Source of the DNA: Azospirillum sp. TSA2s
GTDB taxonomy: Bacteria; Pseudomonadota; Alphaproteobacteria; Azospirillales; Azospirillaceae
Assembly (NCBI RefSeq): GCF_004923315.1
Contig: NZ_CP039644.1
Span: 1 to 64,000, forward strand
Reading direction: 5' to 3'
DNA: 64,000 bases
The notes below the pieces were generated by a model. That model searched no databases, was not told where the DNA came from, and saw only the letters and a program-made list of their open reading frames with translations. A program made the position numbers and the translations under genes. How positions within the stretch are numbered: position 1 is the first letter of the stretch; every line of letters starts with the position of its first letter. This document shows, piece after piece, positions 24,761 to 32,385 of the stretch.

Positions 24761-25426
24761 ATGCAGCCCCTCCATCCCTGGCAGCAGGTCACCGTCGGCA
24801 GCGGCCTGATGCTGCATGCCCCCCTGACCGTCCGTGCCGACGCGGCAACGCTTCAGCGCGAGTTCGCGGCCCTCGACGCGGCGACGGGGGACGAGGGGCG
24901 CCAGTTCAGGGCCGGCGACGGCAGCTGGTCGTCGATCACCCTGATCGACGAGGGGCTCGGCTCCGACGGTCTGCGCGCCATCGGCCGGCCGACCCCGGCG
25001 CTCGACCTGATGCCGGGCGCCCGCAGCCTGCTGGAGGGGTTGGGCTGCCGCATCCTGTCCTGCTACGTCCACCGGCAGGAGCCGGGCGGCCTGCTCCGCT
25101 GGCATTACGACAACGCCGCCCTGCACTGGCCCGAAGCGCGGCTGATCGTTCCGGTCCTCGTCCCATCCGCCGCGGTGACCTGGATCGGCGACAGCCCCGC
25201 CACCTATCCGGCCGGCACGCTGTGGGCTGCCGACTTCACCTTTCCCCACCAGGTGGAGAATGCGCCGGAGGCGCAGCGCATCGTCCTGCTGGTGGACGTG
25301 GTCAACGACGACCGCGCCCGGTCCCTCACCCCGGCGGAGCTGTACGGTCAGCCGGCGCTTCGCGCCACCCTGGCAGAACGCGCGATCAACAGTTTTCTGG
25401 CAAACCGAGATATGGTCCTGTCCTGA
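24761..25426 (+). CDS. Aspartyl/asparaginyl beta-hydroxylase-like 2OG-Fe(II) oxygenase
   Basis: The protein has 221 residues. RWHYDN gives an iron-binding His/Asp pair, FPHQVEN the distal His, and QRIVLLVDV the Arg that would hold 2-oxoglutarate. This spacing resembles the Asp/Asn hydroxylase and LpxO-like cupin group. Relatives modify proteins, amino acids or lipid A; the substrate here is unknown. The gene is divergent from the glycosyltransferase gene. It stands at the edge of the AT-rich island, and its own base use is native. No ribosome site is obvious. Confidence 0.65.
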   Translation: MQPLHPWQQVTVGSGLMLHAPLTVRADAATLQREFAALDAATGDEGRQFRAGDGSWSSITLIDEGLGSDGLRAIGRPTPALDLMPGARSLLEGLGCRILSCYVHRQEPGGLLRWHYDNAALHWPEARLIVPVLVPSAAVTWIGDSPATYPAGTLWAADFTFPHQVENAPEAQRIVLLVDVVNDDRARSLTPAELYGQPALRATLAERAINSFLANRDMVLS

Positions 25427-25863
25427 TGTGAGGTTCCGGTAAAAAACCAATTCCGGCTACAGCGCCTACCGTTTACTTTGATCGGATGCGTCACGACGGT
25501 TGATCCGCTTGGTGGTCTGCACTGAACAGAGCGTTCCTTCTGTAAAAATGTTGACAGTTCGCGAGAGGTGGATGTTCTGGGAGGAACATTAACCTGAAAT
25601 TGGCTCTTGCCCTTCGGATCGGTTGGACAGCCTCGCTGACAAAGATTATACACACGCAAAAACCGGTATTATAATGACCATAGTGATATGCTGAGAAATG
25701 ACATAAAAGTATGGATCATAATCAGCCTAATTTTGAGAGAAATCAAAGGCCTTAAGGCGACAATCCAGGGGTTTGACAGGCATTCCGAAATGATATTTTT
25801 ATCAGTTTCGGTTTCCTGATAAAATCTTTGCTTTAGAAACACTCTTTTCAGGAAGAATCAAAA
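25427..25863. other. AT-rich boundary region upstream of the GT2 gene
   Basis: A 437-base gap without a supported gene. GC content drops sharply along it and stays low through the following gene. It probably contains that gene's promoter; TGATAAAATCTTTGC near 25818 is the most promoter-like spot. No direct repeats, tRNA end or integrase marks an island boundary. Confidence 0.5.
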
Positions 25864-26754
25864 ATGGTAGCGGTTTCAGTGATCATACCATGCTACAACC
25901 GAGAACAATTTATTGGAGACGCTATAAAAAGCGTCCTTAGTCAGAGTTTTTCAGACTTTGAGATCATTGTTGTTGATGACGGGTCAACAGACAGATCCGT
26001 TGACGTTGTTAGATCCTTCGAAAGCGATAAGGTAACTCTTATAGAATTTTCAAATAATATGGGTATATCTGCCGCCAGGAATGCTGGACTCAGAGAGTCT
26101 CAAAGTGATTTCGCCGCTTTTCTTGATTCAGATGACATCATGCATCCCCGTCGTCTTGAAATGCAGGTTCAATGCCTTGGATATGATAGAAACTCCGTAA
26201 TTTGCGGCTCCTATCTTAGGCGGATTGATGAACAAGGAAATTTTCTCGGGAACGTTGATCAATTTTCTGATGACGATAAGAGAATAAAATTTAACTCTCT
26301 TCTGGTCTGTCCCTTCCACTTTACTACAATTATGGTGAGAAAGCTTTCTTCTCATGGAACGATGGACATGTTCGATGAGAGTCTTGAGGTGGGGGAGGAT
26401 TATGACTACATGAGAAAAAAAGTGATGAGTGGTCGAGCTAATCTGGTAAAGGACTATTTAACGTATTGTAGAGAGCATTCTTTGTCTAAATCGAATGTTT
26501 TTTCACAGGAGAAACAAGAACGTTACCATGAAATTTTCTCACGGATATCCTTAGATGCCATGAAAGAGATTGGCTTCAACACTGATGGATACACTCTTTC
26601 TATCCTAAGGGATAAGATACACACACAGCATCAGAAACATTATCGTTCTCTTAGTGAGGAGAAAAAGAATATGTGTGATTCAATACAAAATATTATGGTC
26701 GACAAATTCCTAAAATGGTATGATGGATTTTATGAAAATGAAAAATTTTTCTGA
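25864..26754 (+). CDS. GT2-family glycosyltransferase on AT-rich DNA
   Basis: The protein has 296 residues, with AGGAAG before the ATG. It has the GT-A opening VSVIIPCYNREQFIGDAIKS, nucleotide-binding VVDDGSTDRS, AARNAGL and the metal-binding LDSDD. The C-terminal 100 residues are Lys/Glu-rich and have no clear family. Known role: transfers a sugar from a nucleotide donor in the cytoplasm. Base use is quite unlike its neighbours: the line 25921-25980 has 22 G/C of 60, against roughly two thirds or more around it. Horizontal acquisition from a low-GC donor is the simple reading. The next gene overlaps its end by 35 bases. Confidence 0.88.
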   Translation: MVAVSVIIPCYNREQFIGDAIKSVLSQSFSDFEIIVVDDGSTDRSVDVVRSFESDKVTLIEFSNNMGISAARNAGLRESQSDFAAFLDSDDIMHPRRLEMQVQCLGYDRNSVICGSYLRRIDEQGNFLGNVDQFSDDDKRIKFNSLLVCPFHFTTIMVRKLSSHGTMDMFDESLEVGEDYDYMRKKVMSGRANLVKDYLTYCREHSLSKSNVFSQEKQERYHEIFSRISLDAMKEIGFNTDGYTLSILRDKIHTQHQKHYRSLSEEKKNMCDSIQNIMVDKFLKWYDGFYENEKFF

Positions 26755-27283
26755 TGGGTTTTTAAGCTATCGGATGTGTGCGTTACGCAATATGGCCGCA
26801 GGAATTGCTATATTCGTAGCAAATGGTATTTATTTTCCTTCCTATGGTGAAGCTATGTCTCCTCTACCATTCTTTCAGCGCATAGAGCGGGTTGGTGTGC
26901 TCTGTGCGGTTGACGTTATTGATGGTAAAGCATCTTCTGTCGATCTGGATGAAGATGTGCTTTGTGGCCGCGCTGTCGCGGTGCTGTCCAGAAAGCTTCT
27001 CTCAGGTCCGACAGTGATTGGGTTTGCTTCCAACGATGCCCGCATCGCCGACCCCGGCACCCTGCTGCTGCTGGTCCACGCCACGCTGCGGCCGGACGAT
27101 GGAAAGCGGCTTTTGTCGCTCGCCGCGACCCTCCAGCGCAGTGGATCCGTCGGCAGCGCGCCCTTTTTCATGATGCCGCCCCAGGCCTTGGCCCTGTCCG
27201 GCAAGCTGGACGAAAGTCTCTTGGAGTCAACGCTCCGCCGCCTGCTGACCCCGCTGGCGAAGGCACTGCGCGCCAATCCCTGA
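26720..27283 (+). CDS. Hypothetical exported protein of mixed composition (187 aa)
   Basis: The frame overlaps the end of the GT2 gene. The first 90 residues lie on AT-rich DNA and the rest on GC-rich DNA, with the change near 27040. A hydrophobic stretch (MAAGIAIFVANGIYFPSYGEA) at about 25-45 looks like a signal peptide. An internal Met (residue 7 or 19) could be the real start. The rest has IADPGTLLLLVHATLRPDDG and LLTPLAKALRANP and no family I know. The composition break suggests a gene fused at an island boundary. An iteron-like repeat lies 11 bases after the stop. Confidence 0.55.
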   Translation: MMDFMKMKNFSDGFLSYRMCALRNMAAGIAIFVANGIYFPSYGEAMSPLPFFQRIERVGVLCAVDVIDGKASSVDLDEDVLCGRAVAVLSRKLLSGPTVIGFASNDARIADPGTLLLLVHATLRPDDGKRLLSLAATLQRSGSVGSAPFFMMPPQALALSGKLDESLLESTLRRLLTPLAKALRANP

Positions 27284-27293
27284 GGAAGCGGAG

Positions 27294-27309
27294 TTTGGAG
27301 TCTTGTCGC
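27294..27309 (+). repeat. Outlying iteron copy downstream of repA
   Basis: TTTGGAGTCTTGTCGC here is identical to the copy at 28485-28500. It lies about 170 bases beyond the 3' end of repA, outside the main array. Confidence 0.8.
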
Positions 27310-27350
27310 AGGGGGGAGAAAGCGGCACCGCAGGCTTGAGCGCCCACAAG

Positions 27351-27434
27351 CGGTCATCCCCGCGAAGGTGGGAATCCAGTCACATCAAACGCTTGGACCG
27401 GGAGCCTGGATCCCCGCCTTCGCGGAGATGACCG
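27351..27434. repeat. REP-like imperfect palindrome
   Basis: CGGTCATCCCCGCGAAGG at the left and CCTTCGCGGAGATGACCG at the right are near-perfect inverted copies, each with a GGGAATCCA/TGGATCCCC inner part. They are about 28 bases apart. The form is that of dispersed extragenic palindromes common in alphaproteobacteria. It lies between the 187-aa gene and repA, which converge, and may end transcription of both. Confidence 0.7.
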
Positions 27435-27476
27435 TCATGCGAGGCATGAGTGGCAAGGAGAGTGCGCGCTCCGCCA

Positions 27477-28421
27477 TCACCGGCAAAGCTGCGCGAACTT
27501 GCGCTCCGGGATCGGCGGCGGCGAGGGGTGCAGCATCAGCCCCTGCTCCTCCACATCGACCCGCGCGTCGGGATAAACCGCAAGCGCAAGCTGCAGAGCC
27601 TCGATGAAGCGCTTCCTGAAATCGCGCAGGCGGCTGTATCCGGCGCCGAACTGCTCGAACACCGCCGGCCAGGTGATCGGGGTGGAGCGGTTTAAGCTGT
27701 GCAGCCGGTAGGCCAGCCAGATATAGATGTCGATGCTGGTGCTGTTGTTCTGGATGTGGCGCAGCGCCGGCTCCCAGATCGGCACCGGGTGGGCCTTCAA
27801 CTCGCGGAAGAAGGCCTCGGACAGCAGGACGCGGTCTTCCCATAGCGAGCCTTGGCCCGGCTCCGCCCCGGCATTCGCCGAGAAATGGATGCCGCCCTTG
27901 ACGATCGACCCCTTTTCGAAGCCGATGCTGTGGGCGTCCTCCCAGGCGAAGGTCAGGTTGCAGGCGGCGATGCGCGAGGCCTGCTCGCGGATGTCGCGAT
28001 AGGTCTGGCCGCCGACCGACAGGCCCATGCGGTCCAGCCATTCGTGCATGCTGCGGCCCAGTTCGACCTCGCGGCTGTCGGTCTGGATCGCCCGGGTCTG
28101 GAGATACAGCAGGATCATCCGCGCGCGGCTGCCGTACGGAACGCCGTAAAGCTTAAAGCCACCGTTGCGGATCGGCAGTCGTCCCGGCTCGATCAGCAAG
28201 CGGATCTTATGTCCGCGACGCTCCCACGGCTGGTCATCGGGAAGACGACGATGCGGAAGCGCGGTCAGCGCGAAGCCTGAATAGGTGATACCAAGCTCCT
28301 GCCGCTCCTCTTCGAGGACGGCAGCGGCGACGTCGACTAGCGAACGCTGATCCGGATCGGTCTGGAGCGCCTTCGCCTGGTCACGTCCTAGCTGGGTGAT
28401 CAGGGTGTGTATCTGTCCCAT
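27477..28421 (-). CDS. repA: RepA-type plasmid replication initiator
   Basis: ATG at 28421 gives 314 residues. The open frame extends to a TTG at 28484 that directly abuts an iteron and is less likely. The protein resembles the RepA_C family of plasmid initiators. ARMILLYLQTRAIQT, GRSMHEWLDRMGLSVGGQTY and YRDIREQASRIAACNLTFAW form the winged-helix DNA-binding part, and IYIWLAYRLHSL lies in the C-terminal half. Known role: binds iterons at the origin to start replication and often represses its own gene. The upstream 560 bases carry the repeat array described separately. No parA/parB partition genes are next to it. It shows that this sequence belongs to a plasmid-type replicon or contains an integrated one. 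Confidence 0.88.
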   Translation of the reverse strand: MGQIHTLITQLGRDQAKALQTDPDQRSLVDVAAAVLEEERQELGITYSGFALTALPHRRLPDDQPWERRGHKIRLLIEPGRLPIRNGGFKLYGVPYGSRARMILLYLQTRAIQTDSREVELGRSMHEWLDRMGLSVGGQTYRDIREQASRIAACNLTFAWEDAHSIGFEKGSIVKGGIHFSANAGAEPGQGSLWEDRVLLSEAFFRELKAHPVPIWEPALRHIQNNSTSIDIYIWLAYRLHSLNRSTPITWPAVFEQFGAGYSRLRDFRKRFIEALQLALAVYPDARVDVEEQGLMLHPSPPPIPERKFAQLCR

Positions 28422-28484
28422 AGCGAGCTGACCTTGGCACGACTTTGCGAGGAACCCTATATCACGGCCGGTTAGTGCCAGCAA

Positions 28485-28987
28485 TTTGGAGTCTTGTCGC
28501 TCAAACTATTTGTACGGTTATTTGATTCAGTTAATAGTTTGCGCGACAAGACTCCAGTAGAGAATCGCGAGTCGCGCGACAAAACTCCAGAACTCCCGCG
28601 ACAAGACTCCAGCGGATAGTCCCGATTGCCTGTGGATTTTTCGCCGGACGCGACAAGACTCCAGGCGGGACATTTCGATTCGGCCCCGAATCGCTTCCGA
28701 TTCGCTTATTTCCGAGTCGCGGAGCCGAATTGACCGCCGCTTGCCCATGATTCATGGCCCGCGCCGATCCGATCCGGACCCGGGATTTGGAGTTCTGTCG
28801 CGCCCCCTTCCGTCCAGCCTTTGCCGCATCGCCGTCCTTATTCGTCCTTGCCGGGGCCGCCGGCCCGGCTCCGGGGATGGATACGGGGTTCGGCCGGCAG
28901 GGGGGCGCGACAAGACTCCAACCTCAACCCTGGCCTTGGTGCCGCCGGCAGGGGGGCCGGCAGGGGAATGTTTGGAGTCTTGTCTCG
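28485..28987. other. Origin of replication region with iteron-like repeats
   Basis: Eight copies of TTTGGAGTCTTGTCGC or its reverse complement lie upstream of repA: 28485-28500 (+), 28543-28556 (-), 28576-28589 (-, one change), 28598-28611 (-), 28650-28663 (-), 28786-28801 (+, CT swapped to TC), 28907-28920 (-) and 28971-28987 (+, one extra base). Only coding shadows overlap them. The AT-rich stretch 28501-28540 could be the melting region. TGTGGATTT at 28631-28639 matches seven of nine bases of a DnaA box. The mixed orientation is unusual for iterons. Assignment as oriV rests on the array plus adjacent repA. Confidence 0.82.
28487..28556. repeat. 24-bp inverted repeat with AT-rich core next to repA
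   Basis: The left arm 28487-28510 and right arm 28533-28556 match at 23 of 24 positions when one is reversed. They enclose a 22-base AT-rich spacer. Each arm joins one iteron to CAAACTATT. It lies 66 bases before the repA ATG and is a candidate RepA autoregulatory operator or origin core. Confidence 0.85.
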
Positions 28988-29016
28988 CTCCCTCTTGGAA
29001 GAGGCGCTCCGGTCGG

Positions 29017-29062
29017 GTGAACACTCCATCGCCTGGACAGGGACGGCTTCTCGGTCGAGCTA
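29017..29062 (-). ncRNA. Right-end element, predicted 3' end of TnpB omega-RNA
   Basis: From the stop codon, the minus strand reads GAGAAGCCGTC, a short loop, GGCGATGGAG and TGTTCAC. It matches the second copy (32708-32753) at 36 of 46 positions. TnpB guide RNAs are known to come from the 3' end of tnpB plus the right end, with the guide just outside. By that rule the guide would be read from 29016 down to about 28997. The hairpin stem here is imperfect, with a G-T wobble pair. Confidence 0.5.
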
Positions 29063-30202
29063 GGCGGCAACCCGCTGGCTTGACGACCGAAGGCCGGTTC
29101 CCGGCCCCATTGCCTGCGCCCGCTGCAGAATGACCGTTGCCGCGGCGACGTCGCGATCCATCACGCAGCCACACGGGCATGTGTGCGTGCGCTCGGCGAG
29201 CGTCTTGGCGACACCGGCTCCGCAGGCCGGGCAGGTCTGGCTCGTGCCTCGAGGGTCCACCGCCTCCACACGGGTACCGGCACTTGCAGCCTTGTACGCG
29301 AGGAAGCGGCGGAGTTGGCCCCAGGCGGCGTTGTGAACGGCCTTGGCCAGCATCGACCGGGCCAAGCGGTCAACGTCAAGGTCCTCCAAGGCGATGACGG
29401 CGTAGCGCTCCACCAGGGAGCGCGACAGCTTGTGCAGGACGTCGCGCCGCTGGTTGGCGGTGTGGGCGCTGTGGCGGGCAAGCCGCTGCTTGGCCTTGAG
29501 CCGGCGCTTGCTGCCCCGTTTGCAGCGGGCAAGGGCACGCTGAAGGCGACGCTGCTTTTTGGCCGCGTGCGTCGTCCAGGGCGGCGTTGCGACGGTTTCG
29601 CCGTCCGAGGTGGCAATCAGGCTGGACAGTCCGACGTCGATGCCGACCGACGCGCCGTCGCGCTGCTGAACGTCGCCGTCCGGCACCGTGACCTGGAAGC
29701 AGACGAACCATTTGCCAGCCGAACGGGATAAGACGGCGGCCCCGAGCTTGGCGGAGGCCGGAAGGTCGCGGTGCCACTTCACCTTGATCTCACCAGGGAC
29801 GCCGGTGATGCCGAGGCGCTTGCTCTTGCGGATCGTCAGCCCGTCGCCGACGCGGAACGCTGCACTGTCGAAGCGGTGTTTTGCTTGGAAGCGCGGAAAG
29901 CCGGCCTTGGCTTTCGTCTTCAGCCGGCGGAAGAAGGCCGCAAATGCCTTGTCCAGGCGGCGGAGCACCTGTTGTGCGGCGGAGTAGCTGAAGCCTGCGA
30001 GGCGCTCGTCGACGGCCCGCACCGCCTTCAACTCGCTTGATTGGTCGAAGTAGCCCAACGTCTTGTGTTGTCGGCGGTAAGCTTCGATACGCTGCGGGAG
30101 GGCGGCGTTGTAGAGATCGCAGAAGGCGCCCAGCATCTCCGTCAGGACCACGCTTTGGGCGTTGCTCGGATAAAGCCGGTATGTGTAGCTCCGCTGGATC
30201 AT
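29060..30202 (-). CDS. tnpB: TnpB RNA-guided nuclease (IS605 family OrfB)
   Basis: The protein has 380 residues, a normal TnpB length. The opening MIQRSYTYRLYPSNAQ is family-typical. The RuvC residues are all present: Asp189 in SVGIDVGLSSL, Glu273 in IALEDLDVDRL, and Asp351 in MDRDVAAA. The zinc-ribbon cysteines are Cys324, Cys327, Cys342 and Cys344/346 (TCPACG, TCPCGC). Known role: an omega-RNA-guided DNA nuclease that helps keep the element at its donor site. No tnpA transposase is present, so movement would need one supplied elsewhere. It sits between the origin repeats and manC and appears intact. A truncated relative lies at 32372-32710. Confidence 0.93.
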   Translation of the reverse strand: MIQRSYTYRLYPSNAQSVVLTEMLGAFCDLYNAALPQRIEAYRRQHKTLGYFDQSSELKAVRAVDERLAGFSYSAAQQVLRRLDKAFAAFFRRLKTKAKAGFPRFQAKHRFDSAAFRVGDGLTIRKSKRLGITGVPGEIKVKWHRDLPASAKLGAAVLSRSAGKWFVCFQVTVPDGDVQQRDGASVGIDVGLSSLIATSDGETVATPPWTTHAAKKQRRLQRALARCKRGSKRRLKAKQRLARHSAHTANQRRDVLHKLSRSLVERYAVIALEDLDVDRLARSMLAKAVHNAAWGQLRRFLAYKAASAGTRVEAVDPRGTSQTCPACGAGVAKTLAERTHTCPCGCVMDRDVAAATVILQRAQAMGPGTGLRSSSQRVAA

Positions 30203-30438
30203 CGGAAGACCCTACAGTATGTTCATGATTTGTTCAAATTAAATGGCGCCTGCTCCTCCCTGACTTTCCTGATGCTCCCAAAGCGGTAATCCCCAGCCGG
30301 AATGTCAGGTGGGTCTCGGAGGGGTGCTTGTGGAGCGTGGAAAGCGCGGTCTATAACGAACCGCCATGGCGCCGGCCTTGGTCCTGCCTTGGTTTTCCGG
30401 CGCCCGACCACATGCTCAACACAACAGATGGCGGCAGG

Positions 30439-31908
30439 ATGAACGGCTATTCCGCGCAGAAGATCGTCCCGGTGCTGCTGTCCGGCGGTACGGGGTCCCG
30501 TTTGTGGCCCTTGTCGCGCGAACTGTATCCCAAGCAGTTCCTGCCGCTCTGCTCCGACCGGACGATGCTGCAGGACACCGCCCTGCGGGTCAGCGCGCAA
30601 CCTGGTTCCACACAGTCTGGCGCGGCCGCGGAGGTGGCCTTCTCGGCCCCCCTGGTGATTTGCAACCAGGAACACCGCTTCCTCGCCGCCGAGCAGCTGC
30701 GCCAGTCGCGCTGCACGCCGCGCGGCATCATCCTGGAGCCGGCCGGCCGCAACACCGCCGCCGCCTGCGCGCTTGCCGCCCTGGCGGTGACGGCCGAGGA
30801 TCCGGACGCGCTGCTGCTGATCCTGCCGGCCGACCACGAGATCCGCGACGCCGACGCCTTCCGCCGCGCCATCGCCATCGCCGCCCGCGCCGCCCAGGCC
30901 GGCCGGCTGGTCACCTTCGGCATCACCCCGACCCGGCCGGAGACCGGCTACGGCTATATCCGCCGCGGCCATTCGATGGACGAGGCCGACGGCGCCTACA
31001 ACGTCGCCGCCTTCGTCGAGAAGCCGTCGCTGGAGGTGGCCGAGCGCTATCTCGCCGAGGGCACCTATGCCTGGAACAGCGGCATGTTCCTGTTCCCGGC
31101 CGCCCGCCTGCTGGCCGAACTGGAGCGCCACGCCCCGGCGGTGCTGGCCGCCTGCCGCGAGGCGCTGGAGCAGGGCTCCAGGGACCTCGACTTCTTCCGC
31201 CTGGACGCCGCCGCCTTCGCCAAGGCGCCCAGCATCTCCATCGACTATGCGGTGATGGAGCGCACCGACCGTGCCGCCGTCGTCCCCTGCGAGATCGGCT
31301 GGACCGACGTCGGCGCCTGGTCGGCGCTGTGGGACGTCGGCAACAAGGATGGCGAGGGCAACGTCGTCGTCGGCGACGTGCTGCTGGAGGGGGCCCGCGA
31401 CTGCTACGTCCGCAGCGACAACCACCTGACCGCCGTGGTCGGGGTGGAGAACGCCGTGGTGGTGGTGGTCGACGACGCCGTTCTGGTCGCCGACCGGACC
31501 CAAGCGCAGGACGTCAAGCGCATCGTCGACCGGCTGAAGGCGGAAGGGCGCAGCGAGTCCGTCAGCCACCGCCGGGTCCACCGCCCCTGGGGGTCCTACC
31601 AGTCGCTGCATACCGGCGACCGTTTCCAGGTCAAGAGCCTGACCATCGCCCCCGGCTCGCGCCTGTCCTTGCAGAAGCACCATCACCGCGCCGAGCATTG
31701 GGTGGTGGTCAACGGCACCGCGCTGGTCACCCGCGGCGAGGAGCAGGTGATGGTCTACGAGAACCAGTCGATCTACATCCCGATCGGCACGGTCCACCGG
31801 CTGGAGAACCCCGGCAAGGTGCCGCTGACCATCATCGAGGTGCAGTCCGGCTCCTATCTGGGCGAGGACGACATCGTCCGGCTCGAGGACGTCTACGGCC
31901 GCAACTGA
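30439..31908 (+). CDS. manC: Mannose-1-phosphate guanylyltransferase / mannose-6-phosphate isomerase
   Basis: ATG at 30439 follows GGCGGCAGG and gives 489 residues, the usual length for the bifunctional type II enzyme. The N-terminal nucleotidyltransferase has LSGGTGSRLWPLSR and YPKQFLPL, then EPAGRNTAAA and LPADHEI. The C-terminal cupin isomerase (about 375-480) has HRPWGSY, LQKHHHRAEHWVVV and EVQSGSYLGEDDIVR. Known reactions: fructose-6-phosphate to mannose-6-phosphate and mannose-1-phosphate to GDP-mannose. It supplies GDP-mannose for surface polysaccharides. The gene is transcribed divergently from tnpB; the promoter must lie in 30203-30438. Confidence 0.95.
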   Translation: MNGYSAQKIVPVLLSGGTGSRLWPLSRELYPKQFLPLCSDRTMLQDTALRVSAQPGSTQSGAAAEVAFSAPLVICNQEHRFLAAEQLRQSRCTPRGIILEPAGRNTAAACALAALAVTAEDPDALLLILPADHEIRDADAFRRAIAIAARAAQAGRLVTFGITPTRPETGYGYIRRGHSMDEADGAYNVAAFVEKPSLEVAERYLAEGTYAWNSGMFLFPAARLLAELERHAPAVLAACREALEQGSRDLDFFRLDAAAFAKAPSISIDYAVMERTDRAAVVPCEIGWTDVGAWSALWDVGNKDGEGNVVVGDVLLEGARDCYVRSDNHLTAVVGVENAVVVVVDDAVLVADRTQAQDVKRIVDRLKAEGRSESVSHRRVHRPWGSYQSLHTGDRFQVKSLTIAPGSRLSLQKHHHRAEHWVVVNGTALVTRGEEQVMVYENQSIYIPIGTVHRLENPGKVPLTIIEVQSGSYLGEDDIVRLEDVYGRN

Positions 31909-31924
31909 GCGGACGGCAACCCAG

Positions 31925-31955
31925 AGCGGCGCCACGGGTCGTCCAAGGCGCCGCT
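31925..31955. terminator. 9-bp hairpin between convergent manC and brnA
   Basis: AGCGGCGCC (31925-31933) pairs perfectly with GGCGCCGCT (31947-31955) around a 13-base loop. It has no T-run. Confidence 0.5.
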
Positions 31956-31971
31956 GACGGTCCGGTGGGGG

Positions 31972-32295
31972 TCAGGCGCGCTTCCTGGCGCGCTCATGCT
32001 CCATGTAAGCCCGGAGCACGGCGTTGATTTTACTCTGGTAGCGGTCGCTGCTGGTGCGGAACCACTCCAGCACATCCGAATCCAGGCGGATGCTGATCGC
32101 CTGCTTGGCCGGCGGCTCGACGATGCGGGCGGTCTCGAACCATGCTTCGTCGGCCAGCGGTGCCGCGTCGGGATCGCTGCGCACGGCGGCGTCGATGTCG
32201 GCATCGGTCTGGCGGTCGGCCCGCGACCAGTCAGCCGTCCGCTTGCGGGGCGACGCCAGAGAGCGTCGCGTGATACGCTCGTTGTTCGCGTCCAT
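31972..32295 (-). CDS. brnA: BrnA-family antitoxin, orphan
   Basis: ATG at 32295 gives 107 residues. RSDPDAAPLADEAWFETARIV followed by KQAISIRLDSDVLEWFR and YQSKINAVLRAYM is the standard BrnA pattern: a flexible toxin-binding part, then a ribbon-helix-helix DNA-binding domain. Known role: neutralises the BrnT ribonuclease and represses the operon. BrnT should lie directly upstream; only its C-terminal half remains here. The start overlaps the end of that remnant by 65 bases in another frame. Without the toxin, the gene may persist as an orphan regulator or protect against related toxins. Confidence 0.85.
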   Translation of the reverse strand: MDANNERITRRSLASPRKRTADWSRADRQTDADIDAAVRSDPDAAPLADEAWFETARIVEPPAKQAISIRLDSDVLEWFRTSSDRYQSKINAVLRAYMEHERARKRA

Positions 32296-32385
32296 TGGCT
32301 TTCCTTGCTGAGATGATGCGGCGGGCGCCGTCGCGCCATGTGTAGACGACCACCAGCAGCCGGCCGTCGACCTCGCCATTGAAGA
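32231..32385 (-). pseudogene. brnT toxin remnant (C-terminal part only)
   Basis: The frame ends VDGRLLVVVYTWRDGARRII SARKANGREQRAYH (two adjoining stretches), the known C-terminal half of BrnT ribonucleases. Upstream of about 32385 the homology stops and the DNA becomes the antisense of a tnpB fragment. The N-terminal half with the catalytic residues is missing, so no active toxin is expected. Confidence 0.75.

Larger units (their letters stand above)
29017..30240 (-). mobile_element. IS605/IS1341-type element carrying only tnpB
   Basis: The element holds one intact tnpB and no tnpA. The right end is placed at about 29017 because the 46 bases from the tnpB stop to that point match the same stretch after the second, truncated tnpB. 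The left end is not fixed; the AT-rich stretch at about 30225-30245 before the ATG is a guess. No terminal inverted repeats are expected for this family. Confidence 0.6.

Noticed and set aside
28422..28484. Longer repA starting at TTG 28484
   Set aside because: The extra 21 residues abut an iteron and have no ribosome site; the ATG at 28421 gives a more typical product.
28527..28755. Small minus-strand frames among the iterons
   Set aside because: Their residues are mostly translated iterons (repeated LESCR-type strings), so they reflect the repeats and not a gene.
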